64,000 nt of DNA from Sunxiuqinia indica (GTDB lineage Bacteria; Bacteroidota; Bacteroidia; Bacteroidales; Prolixibacteraceae). Below are positions 35,147 through 44,979 of this stretch, piece after piece. The position numbers and the translations under genes are program-made. The notes under the pieces are model-generated. The model saw nothing but the letters and a program-made list of their open reading frames with translations, searched no databases and was not told where the DNA came from. The stretch is from the NCBI RefSeq assembly GCF_009847015.1, contig NZ_WVEM01000004.1:1-64000 (forward strand), in the 5' to 3' direction. Numbering within the stretch: the stretch's first letter is position 1; the number at the start of each line of letters is the position of its first letter.

Positions 35147-35175
35147 AAAAAGGAGCAACTACGGCTCCTTTTTTT
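35147..35175 (+). terminator. Intrinsic terminator after acs
   Basis: AAAAGGAGC and GGCTCCTTTT arms around a 6-nt loop, followed by a run of T. The remainder of the 357-nt gap (35130-35486) shows no other element I can support. Confidence 0.8.
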
Positions 35176-35486
35176 ATGATGTAACTTTTGTGTTAAAATT
35201 GAATTACGAGTTATCTTTTTCTGAAATAGAAACCATTTTCTGCCTATTTTCGTGGCTAATTAGGGAAATCTGATTTGATTCAATATTACGTTGAACATCT
35301 TAGTTATAAAGAACGTACTTATTTAACAGGAGTAGAATTAATTCATTAGCTGTTGTCCGGTTCGGAAAATTAAGATTCAGTCAGAATTAAAGATTAGATA
35401 AGATCAACAGCAAGCTTAAATTTTGATTATTCAGTTTGGCTGAACAATCAGATACGATTAAAATAATAACCAAATAAATATATATC

Positions 35487-38400
35487 ATGACTGTAAATAG
35501 AACCTTTGGGATCGGCATCGATAAGAATAAGCCTGACGTGTCAGACAAAAAAAAGATCCAATATATCAACCTTAAATTGGCCGCTGATGGTTATCCTACG
35601 TGCACCAGTGGAGCTAAATCCGATTTTCTTGAAATGGCCATGCCTCTTCTGAATAACTACAATGTCAAGTCGAGGTTGCTATCAAAAAATACATCTCCCA
35701 TGGGAGATCGGATCCGGAATTTTATTTCGGACTATCTTAGTGATGTTCCGGGTGATAATACTGTTAATTTCCCAAGCCATCCTTTTATTTTAGATCGTTA
35801 CGGATTGGCTCGGATGATTTCAATACCACCAACTGCTGATTTGTATGAAACAGATATCGTAAAATCTTATCGGACAGCGCAGGGCGTTCTGAACAACCCC
35901 AAAGAAGACAGAAGAACAACAAAAGGAGTTTTTCATGTTAGTGAAGGCGGATTGCCAATTCCTGATGATAAGAAGGCAGTCCCAAAAACAACATTCTGCA
36001 AACTGTTGCAAGCGGCTATGAATCCACCAAAGGAGCTACTGAAATTGCCCTTCACCGCAAATCAGGAAGACGTGGCTGAGTTATTCGTTACATTGATGTT
36101 ACGCCCGATTGTTGTTCCTGAGGTTCCGGGAGTAATATCTGAAAAATCGATGGAAGTGTGTTTTCTGGCTCCTGGAAGTTTGGTATCGAACCTTGACTTT
36201 GTGGAGTCAATCTTCGGAAATGCCGGCGACCCATTCCTGCCCGAAAATGATGCAGCATTAGATCCGGAACACTGGACCGGACACACCGGATGTGTAATTC
36301 TTGCGCCGCACTTGACACAACTGACCAAGAAAGAGCTTGGTCTTCCGCATTACGATAACGCGACTGAACGCCAGCGTCGTGATGGTATGTGCTGGAAAAA
36401 AGAAGATGAGAAATACAATGACGGTAGTGCTTTTAAAATTGCAGCTCGTGACGAACGAGGTGTGGCCATCACGTTAATTGCCGATAACTACTACGGATAT
36501 TGCAAGAAGGAAGTAAAAACCATGATTGGCTACTCAGCCAATTTATTTGGTTTGGCAGAGGAAGAACATGCCGGTGGAGCCATCGCTTTCCCTAGCTATA
36601 ACCTGGGTGAAAAATGCTATCTAGATGAACGTTTACCCAATAATGGGCTGAATTTCGCTTCCTTTATCTACTTGTTTGCCGATATGCTGGATTTGAAAAA
36701 GGAAGGTTATGCGGTTGACAAAAAATACCGGGATATTATTTATATTCCTGAAGATGCCCGATTTAACCTGATGGAGCAAACAATTAAATGGTCAACAAGT
36801 GGAGCAGAGCAGGTTATTAAACTTCTTCCCTACAAACACTACATTTATCCGAATGGGTACAAAGTAGAAATGAAAAAGCGTATTGAAGGACCGAAGTGGC
36901 ATCTGGTAGGTACTATGGCCGAAGGAACACTTTGTCACAAACCTTGTACTGTTTCTGGAGGTGGAAAATCAGAGATCTCAAAATCGATTAAAGATGCCAT
37001 GATTCAGGGACCAGTTATTGTTACTGATTTGAACAAGGATCTGGACATTGTTGAAGAAATCATGTCGAAAGACTACTCAAAACGTTTCAAAGTTTCTCCC
37101 GACTATTCAAAAAATAAACCACGTCATATTTTAAGCCGTCGACGTTCTTTAGGCTCAGTGATAAAGTTGTTGACTCCTGCTGAAGAATATACCGATGAAT
37201 ACAACGAATGGCTGACTTCCTTTCCGCAACGAATCAAAGTACTGATTTATGTGATTAAAGGAAACTACAGTGCGGACTGGGATAAAGATTGGCGAAAATA
37301 CTTCTCGGTGGATAAAGTAAATGGTGTGCCCGGAAATGAACTGAAATTTCAGAATGATAAACTGCTGTCGAACTTCCTGAGAGTTGGACATGACGAGGAT
37401 AACTCATGGCGCATTTTTCTATTACGTCAGGATTATAATCCGTCAAGTAAAGTTCAGGCAGAGGATGATATAACAGCATCAGTAACGTTGAAATCAGAAA
37501 ACCTGAACAACTTAAATACCGAATATAAAAATCAAAGCGTAAAATTACTTACCAACTGCGAATCACGTTTATTCCAGCGACCTGATGATTGTGTGCATAA
37601 AGGGTATGATAAGCAAGGTGAAAAAGATCTTTCAAGTCCGAATACCTTCTTGTCAAACTTTGAACCATTGACACGTGAGCAGGTGCAGGAAATCAAAGAC
37701 GATGCAATTGGCTTTGAGCTGTACACTCAGCCTGTGAAAGACTTAATTAACGACTTTTTAGAAATCGGGACCACCGATTACCTGGTGGTTCCTTCGGAAC
37801 CCCGTTTGGTAAATGGTGTGCCTTCTAAAAATCCGAGATACTTACAAACAAGGCCTGATTTGGTAGACTCAACGGATAAATATGTTGCCGAAGTGGGTAC
37901 ACGTATTTTCAGAAAAATTCCGCTGGATCAACCGGTACACTCTCCGGTGAACGCAGTATTGCCAGGTCGCAGAAATAACCCTGCCGAACCTGAAAATAAT
38001 GTACCACCATTGGCCGTTTATAATCCAATTCACTATCAGGAATTGCCTGAATTGTTTATCGATTTTATATGTAGCATAACCGGGAAATCTCCATCAACCA
38101 CCGGGTTTGGTTCTGAAGGGGCATTAACCAAAGGGCCTTTCAACTCCTTGTTACCTGCTTCTGACTTGAATAATGCATTCTTGTCATACATCTTAACAGG
38201 TTACGATGGTTTCTCTTCAGCAGCGGGCTATGTTGGACCAAAATATAAAGTTGATCACGATGTTAGTTTGCTGGTTCCTGAAATCTGGTGTCGGATGTCA
38301 GTTGAGGAGCGCGATCCAAAATTCTTAATAGAAAACGGGTACTTGGAAAAAATTGAAAACTTCAAGCATAAAGGAAAAGAAGTTGATGCCAGCTTGTTGG

Positions 38401-38954
38401 GATACCGAATTACCCTGAAGTTTGTAACTCACTTCCTGGCTCGTATCTTCAGTAAGCCTGATGCGGTTTTCAGCGACGACATGTTGCGCCCTGAAAAACA
38501 AGACATTGACATGTTTGTAGCGTCAATCGAAAATCTAAGCATTACTCAAAGACGAGTGGCTGAAGGATTGATGCGCGATGGTACAGTGGATATGCTTTGC
38601 CCGCCACTGAAGGCTCTGGTTCACATCATGGTAGATGGTAAGTACAAGGGGAAAGATCGCAATGATCCTAAAATTCGCGCCATGTTTACCCGTGAAGCGG
38701 TGCTGAATAGCGATTGGTATAAAGCTCGTTTGGTTGAAAAACAAAAGCGTGATATTGAGCAATGGACTAAGCGTGTAGCTTACATTGAACGGATCATCAA
38801 CCTGAAGAATTTTGCGGAAACAACCGCCCGCCTGAATTTACAGGAACGCTTAAAAGCAGCTAAAGAAACGCTAAGCAGGGTTTCTTCATCCGAGTACCTG
38901 AATGAACTGGAAGGAACTATTGGAGTAGATACCTTGAAGCCTATTGAAGATTAA
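35487..38954 (+). CDS. Probable PPi-type phosphoenolpyruvate carboxykinase
   Basis: The protein has 1155 residues, cytosolic, with no signal or membrane segment. Its length and a P-loop-like motif CTVSGGGKSEISKS at about 486-499 fit the PPi-dependent PEPCK family first described from Entamoeba and Propionibacterium, whose members are about 1150 residues and only distantly related to ATP/GTP enzymes. That family interconverts oxaloacetate plus PPi with PEP, CO2 and Pi. Other features include LAPHLTQLTKKELGLP, the Ser/Gly-rich SGGGKS site, and TGFGSEGALTKGPFNSLLP near residue 875. It is flanked by terminators and is single-gene. Such proteins are often annotated as hypothetical. The assignment comes from memory of motif and size, so moderate certainty. 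Confidence 0.65.
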   Translation: MTVNRTFGIGIDKNKPDVSDKKKIQYINLKLAADGYPTCTSGAKSDFLEMAMPLLNNYNVKSRLLSKNTSPMGDRIRNFISDYLSDVPGDNTVNFPSHPFILDRYGLARMISIPPTADLYETDIVKSYRTAQGVLNNPKEDRRTTKGVFHVSEGGLPIPDDKKAVPKTTFCKLLQAAMNPPKELLKLPFTANQEDVAELFVTLMLRPIVVPEVPGVISEKSMEVCFLAPGSLVSNLDFVESIFGNAGDPFLPENDAALDPEHWTGHTGCVILAPHLTQLTKKELGLPHYDNATERQRRDGMCWKKEDEKYNDGSAFKIAARDERGVAITLIADNYYGYCKKEVKTMIGYSANLFGLAEEEHAGGAIAFPSYNLGEKCYLDERLPNNGLNFASFIYLFADMLDLKKEGYAVDKKYRDIIYIPEDARFNLMEQTIKWSTSGAEQVIKLLPYKHYIYPNGYKVEMKKRIEGPKWHLVGTMAEGTLCHKPCTVSGGGKSEISKSIKDAMIQGPVIVTDLNKDLDIVEEIMSKDYSKRFKVSPDYSKNKPRHILSRRRSLGSVIKLLTPAEEYTDEYNEWLTSFPQRIKVLIYVIKGNYSADWDKDWRKYFSVDKVNGVPGNELKFQNDKLLSNFLRVGHDEDNSWRIFLLRQDYNPSSKVQAEDDITASVTLKSENLNNLNTEYKNQSVKLLTNCESRLFQRPDDCVHKGYDKQGEKDLSSPNTFLSNFEPLTREQVQEIKDDAIGFELYTQPVKDLINDFLEIGTTDYLVVPSEPRLVNGVPSKNPRYLQTRPDLVDSTDKYVAEVGTRIFRKIPLDQPVHSPVNAVLPGRRNNPAEPENNVPPLAVYNPIHYQELPELFIDFICSITGKSPSTTGFGSEGALTKGPFNSLLPASDLNNAFLSYILTGYDGFSSAAGYVGPKYKVDHDVSLLVPEIWCRMSVEERDPKFLIENGYLEKIENFKHKGKEVDASLLGYRITLKFVTHFLARIFSKPDAVFSDDMLRPEKQDIDMFVASIENLSITQRRVAEGLMRDGTVDMLCPPLKALVHIMVDGKYKGKDRNDPKIRAMFTREAVLNSDWYKARLVEKQKRDIEQWTKRVAYIERIINLKNFAETTARLNLQERLKAAKETLSRVSSSEYLNELEGTIGVDTLKPIED

Positions 38955-38972
38955 TTTCTGAAATAAGAATAC

Positions 38973-39014
38973 AAAAAAGCTCCGATTCTTTTAAATATGA
39001 ATCGGAGCTTTTTT
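38973..39014 (+). terminator. Intrinsic terminator after the PPi-PEPCK gene
   Basis: AAAAAAGCTCCGATTC and GAATCGGAGCTTTTTT are perfect reverse complements with a 10-nt loop. With U-tracts on both strands it can also serve the convergent DUF4494 gene. Confidence 0.9.
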
Positions 39015-39132
39015 ATATTTTTTTGTCATCCAGAACTCGTTTCTCGAACTGCAAGCAGCCTGTATTAAGTTGATAACGATTCAGAAACAGACCTGGAACG
39101 ATCTTTACATTATCGAGTTAAAATGATCTCAA

Positions 39133-39729
39133 TTACTCTTTTGACTCTTCCTCGTCATTCTCTTCATTAACCGCAGCGGCTTCGTCGTCTTCTGTGTTTT
39201 CTTCAAAATCGCTTGCAACAGGCGCCTGTGTTACAGCCACTGGCTCTTCTTCCGGCTCAATGCGTTTCAAGTGTGGAGGAAGTGGCTCATTGACATCATC
39301 TTTAAAATAAGGATACACGTCAACAATGGTACTCAGGTTCATGGCTGTAATCTGGATCGGCACCAAAATATAAGAGAGTCCTTCTTCCAACCGCTGAAGA
39401 GCTTGCTTGAAATCATCAGCTGCCACCAAAAAGTAGTTGTTTATTTTCTTTTCTTTCCCGGCTTTTTCATCGATCGTTACAATACCAATTTTAGCCTTGA
39501 ACCAGTATTCTCCATCATCGTGAGGAAATATTTCTATAATATTTGATTTCTTAATGTTATCAACCAGAAATTCGCCGCCACGCACGACCTGCTGCATTTG
39601 CTCAATAATACGCGTTTCAGCATCGGTAAACGACACCGCATCTACCAAATAAGACTCTGTTACTTTTCGTTCGCGACCATCCTGATCAATCTTCACATAT
39701 TTTACTTTGCATTCAAACCAAGTCTGCAT
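39133..39729 (-). CDS. DUF4494 domain-containing protein
   Basis: The protein has 198 residues. The N-terminal about 150 residues match the Bacteroidota-specific DUF4494 pattern: TWFECKVKYVKIDQDGRERKV, then ESYLVDAVSFTDAETRI, then a second similar half with WFKAKIGIVTIDEKAGK and NYFLVAADDFKQAL. The two halves look like an internal duplication. The C-terminal 50 residues are strongly acidic (Glu/Asp-rich) and probably disordered. It is soluble with unknown function, often single-copy and conserved in the phylum. Confidence 0.82.
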   Translation of the reverse strand: MQTWFECKVKYVKIDQDGRERKVTESYLVDAVSFTDAETRIIEQMQQVVRGGEFLVDNIKKSNIIEIFPHDDGEYWFKAKIGIVTIDEKAGKEKKINNYFLVAADDFKQALQRLEEGLSYILVPIQITAMNLSTIVDVYPYFKDDVNEPLPPHLKRIEPEEEPVAVTQAPVASDFEENTEDDEAAAVNEENDEEESKE

Positions 39730-39982
39730 AATGTTTTCTTTTAAAATGAATATGCAAAGATATTTTCTTCAAGCATTTATATCGGCTTTTTCAGAAATAG
39801 TTTTTCACAAATTGCAAGCATACAGAGTGCAGGAGGCTAAGTTCAACGCACTCATTAAAAAGTCGTATCTGATTATGTTTCAAAACGATTGAGAAATGAT
39901 TATATTAGCAGGGAGTCAAAAAGAAGAATATAGCAACACGAAATAGAAGAGCTTTTAATTTTGTAATCTAATTTTACTATTT

Positions 39983-41110
39983 ATGCTTATTGGACTCTTA
40001 AAAGAGGGGGAATCGGAAAACCGGGTTGCCCTCTTACCCGAAATTGTTTCCAACCTTACCAAACGCAAAGTGGAGGTACTTGTTGAAATCGGAGCTGGCG
40101 AGTCTGCATTAGCTACTGATGCAGCTTACAAAGAAGCCGGAGCTACTGTTTCACCGAGAGAAGAAGTGCTGAAAAAAGCTGATTTTCTGATCGGTATTCA
40201 ACCTCCCGACAAAAGGTTAGTAGAAGCACTTGACCAGAGCAAAATGTGGCTCAGCCAATATAATCCGATGTGGAACACTGACCTGGTTAAACAATTTGTC
40301 TCGAAAGGAATAACCACGTTTAGTATGGATACCATTCCGCGATCAACACGGGGGCAGGCGATGGATGTGTTATCGTCACAGGCAACTGTTGCCGGCTATA
40401 AAGCAGTACTCGAGGCAGCCTTCACACTACCCTCCTTCTTTCCTATGTTTATGACAGCTGCCGGAACCATTCGCCCGGCTACGGTGCTGGTGTTAGGCGC
40501 CGGAGTTGCCGGATTACAAGCAATTGCTATTGCCCGAAAACTTGGCGCACAGGTTCAGGCTTTCGATGTTCGATCGGCAGTAAAAGAAGAAGTAATGAGC
40601 CTTGGAGCCAGGTTTATAGAAGTTGAAGGTGCCAAAGAAGATGCTGCTGCGGGGGGCTATGCGGTAGAGCAAACCGATGAGTTTAAGCAAAAGCAACAGC
40701 AAGCGATCAATGACCATGCAGCAAAAGCCAGCGTGGTGATCTGTACGGCACAAATTCCGGGGCGCAAAGCCCCCTTGCTTCTTCCCAAAGAAGCTGTAGC
40801 AGCCATGAAGCCGGGTTCGGTGATAATTGATTTGGCAGCCTCAACCGGCGGAAACTGCGAACTCACGCAAGACAATAAAACCGTGGTGGAACATGGAGTC
40901 ACCATCATCGGACAGTCGAATTATCCAAGCTTAATGCCAGCTGATGCCAGCAAGATGTTCGGAAAAAACATTTTAAACTTCCTCGAACTTCTGTTTAACG
41001 AAGAAGGAGAATTCAACCTGAATTTTGAGGATGATATTATAAAAGGAACCTGCATAACTCATGGCGGAGAAATTATCAATGAACGTGTAAAATCTGTCGT
41101 TCAAAGCTAA
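39983..41110 (+). CDS. pntAA: NAD(P) transhydrogenase subunit alpha, part 1 (domain I)
   Basis: The protein has 375 residues. It contains the AlaDh/PNT N-terminal domain (IGLLKEGESENRVALLPE) and the NAD-binding domain with VLGAGVAGLQAIAIARKLGA at about 171-190. It ends before any membrane helix. It is the soluble NAD(H)-binding domain I of proton-translocating transhydrogenase, split from the membrane part as in many non-enteric bacteria. It is followed after 12 nt by pntAB and then pntB. The complex uses the proton gradient to make NADPH. Confidence 0.94.
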   Translation: MLIGLLKEGESENRVALLPEIVSNLTKRKVEVLVEIGAGESALATDAAYKEAGATVSPREEVLKKADFLIGIQPPDKRLVEALDQSKMWLSQYNPMWNTDLVKQFVSKGITTFSMDTIPRSTRGQAMDVLSSQATVAGYKAVLEAAFTLPSFFPMFMTAAGTIRPATVLVLGAGVAGLQAIAIARKLGAQVQAFDVRSAVKEEVMSLGARFIEVEGAKEDAAAGGYAVEQTDEFKQKQQQAINDHAAKASVVICTAQIPGRKAPLLLPKEAVAAMKPGSVIIDLAASTGGNCELTQDNKTVVEHGVTIIGQSNYPSLMPADASKMFGKNILNFLELLFNEEGEFNLNFEDDIIKGTCITHGGEIINERVKSVVQS

Positions 41111-41122
41111 AACCCAACTACG

Positions 41123-41437
41123 ATGAATGAAATATTAATCTTTTTCTATACTTACAAGGAAGCGATTTTTATTATCGCTCTTTCCATTTTTTTGGGGATT
41201 GAAGTCATCTCCAATGTACCTGCTGTTCTCCATACCCCGCTAATGTCGGGAGCCAACGCCATTAGTGGTGTTATCATTATCGGTGGAATCATTTTGGTTG
41301 GCCATGCTGATGCAACAACCATCAACACCGAGTTGATCCTGGGAATATTCGCTATCATTTTTGCCACCCTCAATGTCGTTGGCGGATTCGTGGTTACCGA
41401 CCGCATGCTGGAAATGTTTAAAAAGAAGAAAAAATAG
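41123..41437 (+). CDS. pntAB: NAD(P) transhydrogenase subunit alpha, part 2 (membrane)
   Basis: The protein has 104 residues with three hydrophobic helices at about 10-30, 38-60 and 68-90, ending in a Lys-rich FKKKKK tail. SNVPAVLHTPLMSGANAISG is the conserved motif of domain II. It forms the membrane channel together with PntB. It is tightly spaced between pntAA and pntB. Confidence 0.93.
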   Translation: MNEILIFFYTYKEAIFIIALSIFLGIEVISNVPAVLHTPLMSGANAISGVIIIGGIILVGHADATTINTELILGIFAIIFATLNVVGGFVVTDRMLEMFKKKKK

Positions 41438-41445
41438 GAGGTCCC

Positions 41446-42885
41446 ATGGATAAAATACTCGGAACATTAAACGGTGTTGACTATACGATTGGAGGCACTC
41501 TCCTCGAATTGAGCTACTTACTTGCAGCGATCTTGTTTGTTATCGGATTAAAACTGCTTAGCCACCCCGAAACCGCTCGTCGTGGTAATTTTTATGCCGG
41601 CGGAGGTATGGTCCTGGCCATGCTCACAACCTTACTTTTGCATAAAAATGCCAATGGAGTAGGTATCCAACCGGCAAACGTCTGGATTATTCTGGCAGCA
41701 ATTGGCGTTGGTTCTGCCATTGGTTGGATCATTGCCCGAAAAATAAAAATGACTGCCATGCCCCAGCTTGTTTCATTTTACAATGCAACGGGTGGAGCAG
41801 CTTCAGCACTAGTTGCTCTACTAGAATTCCCAAATGCCGACATGAGCAATTGGGGCTCGGTACTCGTAACACTCCTGGGCTTAATTATTGGTAGTGTGGC
41901 CTTTAGTGGAAGTATGATTGCTTACGGGAAGTTGGACGGGAAGGTAAAAGATATCCGGGCTGGTTACATGAGCTTTGTTAATCTCGCATTATTGGTTGGA
42001 ACGTTCGGATTGGCAATTTTCATTCTGCTGTCAGGGCAAACACCAGCTGAACTTAATTGGGCTATTTATTTGCTTCTCTTTGTATCGCTTCTTTACGGAG
42101 TACTTTTCGTCATGCCGATTGGTGGAGCCGATATGCCGGTTGTTATTTCGTTGCTAAACAGCTTTACCGGAATTGCCGCAGCTATGGCTGGCTTTATTTA
42201 TAACAACCAAGCCATGATTTTAGGCGGTATTCTGGTTGGCGCAGCCGGTAGTATTTTAACGCTACTGATGTGTAAAGCGATGAACCGATCCTTGCTGAAT
42301 GTGATTATCGGCGCATTTGGAGGTGGTGGCACTGCAGCTGCCGGAGCTGAAGGAACGATGAAAGAAATGACCATGAGTGACGCTTCTGTTTTACTGGCCT
42401 ACTCGCAAAATATAGTCATTATTCCGGGTTACGGATTGGCGGTTGCTCAGGCTCAGCACATTTGTCATGAACTCGACCTCTTACTTGCAGACAAGGGAGT
42501 GAATGTTCGATATGCTATTCACCCGGTTGCCGGACGAATGCCCGGACACATGAATGTACTACTGGCAGAAGCTGACGTTCCTTACGATAAATTGGTAGAA
42601 ATGGCCGATATCAACCCGGACATGCCCAATACCGACGTAGCTATTGTAATTGGAGCGAACGACGTTGTTAACCCGGCTGCCATTAATGACCCTGGAAGCC
42701 CAATTGCAGGCATGCCAATAATAAAGGCGCACGAAGCCAAAAATATAATTGTCATGAAACGTGGTCGGGGAAAAGGCTATGCTGGTATTGAAAACAGCTT
42801 GTTTTTTGATGATAAAACTCGTTTGCTTTTTGGAAATGCAAAAGATACTTTACAAACCTTGGTTAGCGAAATAAAAGGTTTGTAA
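41446..42885 (+). CDS. pntB: NAD(P) transhydrogenase subunit beta
   Basis: The protein has 479 residues. About nine membrane helices occupy residues 15-290. The NADP(H)-binding domain III follows, with PGYGLAVAQAQH at about 326, then HPVAGRMPGHMNVLLAEA and GANDVVNPAA. These motifs are diagnostic of PntB. It starts 9 nt after pntAB. The operon ends in a long perfect hairpin. Confidence 0.95.
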   Translation: MDKILGTLNGVDYTIGGTLLELSYLLAAILFVIGLKLLSHPETARRGNFYAGGGMVLAMLTTLLLHKNANGVGIQPANVWIILAAIGVGSAIGWIIARKIKMTAMPQLVSFYNATGGAASALVALLEFPNADMSNWGSVLVTLLGLIIGSVAFSGSMIAYGKLDGKVKDIRAGYMSFVNLALLVGTFGLAIFILLSGQTPAELNWAIYLLLFVSLLYGVLFVMPIGGADMPVVISLLNSFTGIAAAMAGFIYNNQAMILGGILVGAAGSILTLLMCKAMNRSLLNVIIGAFGGGGTAAAGAEGTMKEMTMSDASVLLAYSQNIVIIPGYGLAVAQAQHICHELDLLLADKGVNVRYAIHPVAGRMPGHMNVLLAEADVPYDKLVEMADINPDMPNTDVAIVIGANDVVNPAAINDPGSPIAGMPIIKAHEAKNIIVMKRGRGKGYAGIENSLFFDDKTRLLFGNAKDTLQTLVSEIKGL

Positions 42886-42896
42886 GTCAGGTATAG

Positions 42897-42951
42897 CTAA
42901 ACAAAGAAGATGGCAATCAGAGAAAATCCGATTGCCATCTTCTTTGTTTAG
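42897..42951 (+). terminator. Long perfect hairpin ending the pnt operon
   Basis: 22-bp perfect arms at about 42897-42918 and 42930-42951 (CTAAACAAAGAAGATGGCAA... mirrored by its complement) with an 11-nt loop. The stem is strong and U-poor, so it may terminate transcription or protect the mRNA 3' end. Confidence 0.75.
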
Positions 42952-43094
42952 AACTCACTCTATTAAATCAAAATTAATCAATCAGAAATGTTAACAATTT
43001 TTTGCGATCTGATGATTTTTATTTCCCTATATTTATCAAAAATCAACGCCACGCCACGCCCGACAAGACGTTTCCTGATATAAATACTTAATTT

Positions 43095-44333
43095 ATGGAC
43101 GATAAGAGAAAGTACGCGGAAGTCCAGATCCGAAAAGAAAATAAGACAATGGAGGTTTTGATCGGTTCGGGATTGAAACCTGAAGTAATTGATTTGACCA
43201 TTAACAAATGGCAATCGCTAATTGACGCCGTGGCCCAGGTTGTTAATGCCCATGTAGGCTCCATTATGAAACTTAACGAAGATTCGCTGGAAGTATTTGT
43301 AGTGACCGAACACCAAAATACATCCTTGAAGAAAAACCTCAAAGTCGAATTGAATCAGGGAATTTTCTGCGAAACAGTTATCGGCACACAGAAACAACTC
43401 ATAGTAACCAATTCAAGAAAAGATGAGGTGTGGAAAAATTATAAAACAGAGTTTACTTCCTATATGGGCTTTCCGGTAAACTGGCCTGATGGTGAAGTTT
43501 TTGGTACGGTTTGTCTTTTCGACAATGAAGAGAATAATTATAGCGAAACACACAAAGAACTCCTAAATCAGGTAAAACTACATATTGAAACGGACTTGCA
43601 ATGGCTCATCACAAATAGAAAGCTGCAAGAAAAAACCGATGAGCTGGAGAAACTCAACAAGGTAAAATCCAGACTACTCTCACTGATATCACACGATGTA
43701 AGAGGCTCGGTGAGTACAATGGATTCATTTCTTAAATTAATACTCAACAGCTTTGATCAGTACGATAAAGTTTTTCTAAAAAATGTGCTCAGCTCTTTAA
43801 GCCAAAACACCAGTGCCGTGTATCACACGCTCGAAAACCTGCTAATCTGGTCAAAAAATGATCTGCTGCAGCTGAAAGCCAATAAGGAACATTTCAACCT
43901 CATTCCTGTTTTTAAAGATATTTTATCGCAGTTTAAACATACGATAGAGCTAAAGAAATTTGAGATTTTTGAAGATTATTATTTAGAGGAAATAATGATT
44001 TATGCTGATGAAGAAATGATTCGTACCTCTTTACGAAACATATTCTCTAATGCAACTAAATACACGGAAAACAAGGGCAAAATATTCATTCGGGTTTTTA
44101 GCGAAAACAATAAAACGATCATTGAAATTGAAGATACAGGTGTTGGCATGCATGAAAATATCCTTCAGAAACTGTTCACCTACAGTGAAGATCATTCCAA
44201 AGAAGGAACAGAAGGAGAATCCAGCTCCGGAGTTGGTTTGTTTTTAACCAAAGACTTTCTGGATAAAAATGGGGCTACGGTGAATGTTTCCAGCGAGATT
44301 GGAAAAGGGACAAAATTTCGAGTGATAATCTGA
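43095..44333 (+). CDS. Soluble GAF-domain sensor histidine kinase
   Basis: The protein has 412 residues and no membrane segment. The N-terminal GAF domain is at about 20-170 (VNAHVGSIMKLNED, SYMGFPVNWPDGEVFGTVCLFD). A coiled linker leads to the HisKA domain with phospho-acceptor His in LISHDVRGSVS at about 200. The HATPase region has NIFSNATKY at about 315, EDTGVGMHENI and SSGVGLFLTKDFL. No response regulator lies nearby, so it is an orphan kinase sensing a cytosolic signal. It follows the transhydrogenase operon but is separated by a terminator. Confidence 0.88.
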   Translation: MDDKRKYAEVQIRKENKTMEVLIGSGLKPEVIDLTINKWQSLIDAVAQVVNAHVGSIMKLNEDSLEVFVVTEHQNTSLKKNLKVELNQGIFCETVIGTQKQLIVTNSRKDEVWKNYKTEFTSYMGFPVNWPDGEVFGTVCLFDNEENNYSETHKELLNQVKLHIETDLQWLITNRKLQEKTDELEKLNKVKSRLLSLISHDVRGSVSTMDSFLKLILNSFDQYDKVFLKNVLSSLSQNTSAVYHTLENLLIWSKNDLLQLKANKEHFNLIPVFKDILSQFKHTIELKKFEIFEDYYLEEIMIYADEEMIRTSLRNIFSNATKYTENKGKIFIRVFSENNKTIIEIEDTGVGMHENILQKLFTYSEDHSKEGTEGESSSGVGLFLTKDFLDKNGATVNVSSEIGKGTKFRVII

Positions 44334-44529
44334 TCTTCTTTCAATCCTATTTCTTCATAAAAAAAAACAAAAGTTATTACTTCATTTTCTAATCCCCTGC
44401 AATTTATTAATTTAGTTAAATCACAATTTAGAACGAGAATTCGTTTTAATAATAAGAAAGAACTCAAGAAAATATCTAAAAAGACTGATCAATTCTCAGA
44501 ATAAAAGAATGAAATGATTCAGTGACTAG

Positions 44530-44558
44530 AGGTGGTTTTTTTAGAAACCACCTTTTTT
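44530..44558 (+). terminator. Terminator-like hairpin in the 44.3-45.0 kb gap
   Basis: AGGTGGTTT and AAACCACCT arms followed by TTTTTT. It lies about 200 nt after the histidine kinase, so it may end a longer 3' UTR or a small non-coding transcript from 44334-44529. Confidence 0.7.
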
Positions 44559-44979
44559 CGTCACACAAAAAAAATGCGGAAAGGCACTCATAAAGTTGAC
44601 GATCCCGGTGGAAGAGCTTCTGAAAAATTCGTGGATTAAAAAAATACGAACAATGTCAGATTGCAGTTGTTTGTTCTGTTGATGGTAAAACAAAGGAAAT
44701 TATGATCTCTTTAAATATCAGGCCAAACTCTCAGATAAAGAACGGAATCTACATATACAGGCAAACTGCACATTCGCTTACCTCTTTAAAAATAGCGGTC
44801 TACCCAGAAATTTAAAAATGAAATGAACTCAAGAAACCAAAGATATTTCCAGAGGGAAATACAAAAGCGTTTATCAAAAACCAAGACACCTTGTTTTGGA
44901 GTAAATCCCTGCGTCACTATTTCACTTAGATAAATAGAAAATTGAATATACAAGGAAGACTAAAAGGCAAAACTAAATT
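44559..44979. other. Gene-poor gap with possible decayed coding traces
   Basis: Between the hairpin at 44530 and the racemase gene I see a 21-codon ORF (44574-44639, MRKGTHKVDDPGGRAS) and an overlapping open stretch at about 44624-44815 without a start, reading CQIAVVCSVDGKTKE. Both look protein-like but are too short to name. They could be remnants of one decayed gene. Nothing else is supported. Confidence 0.3.
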
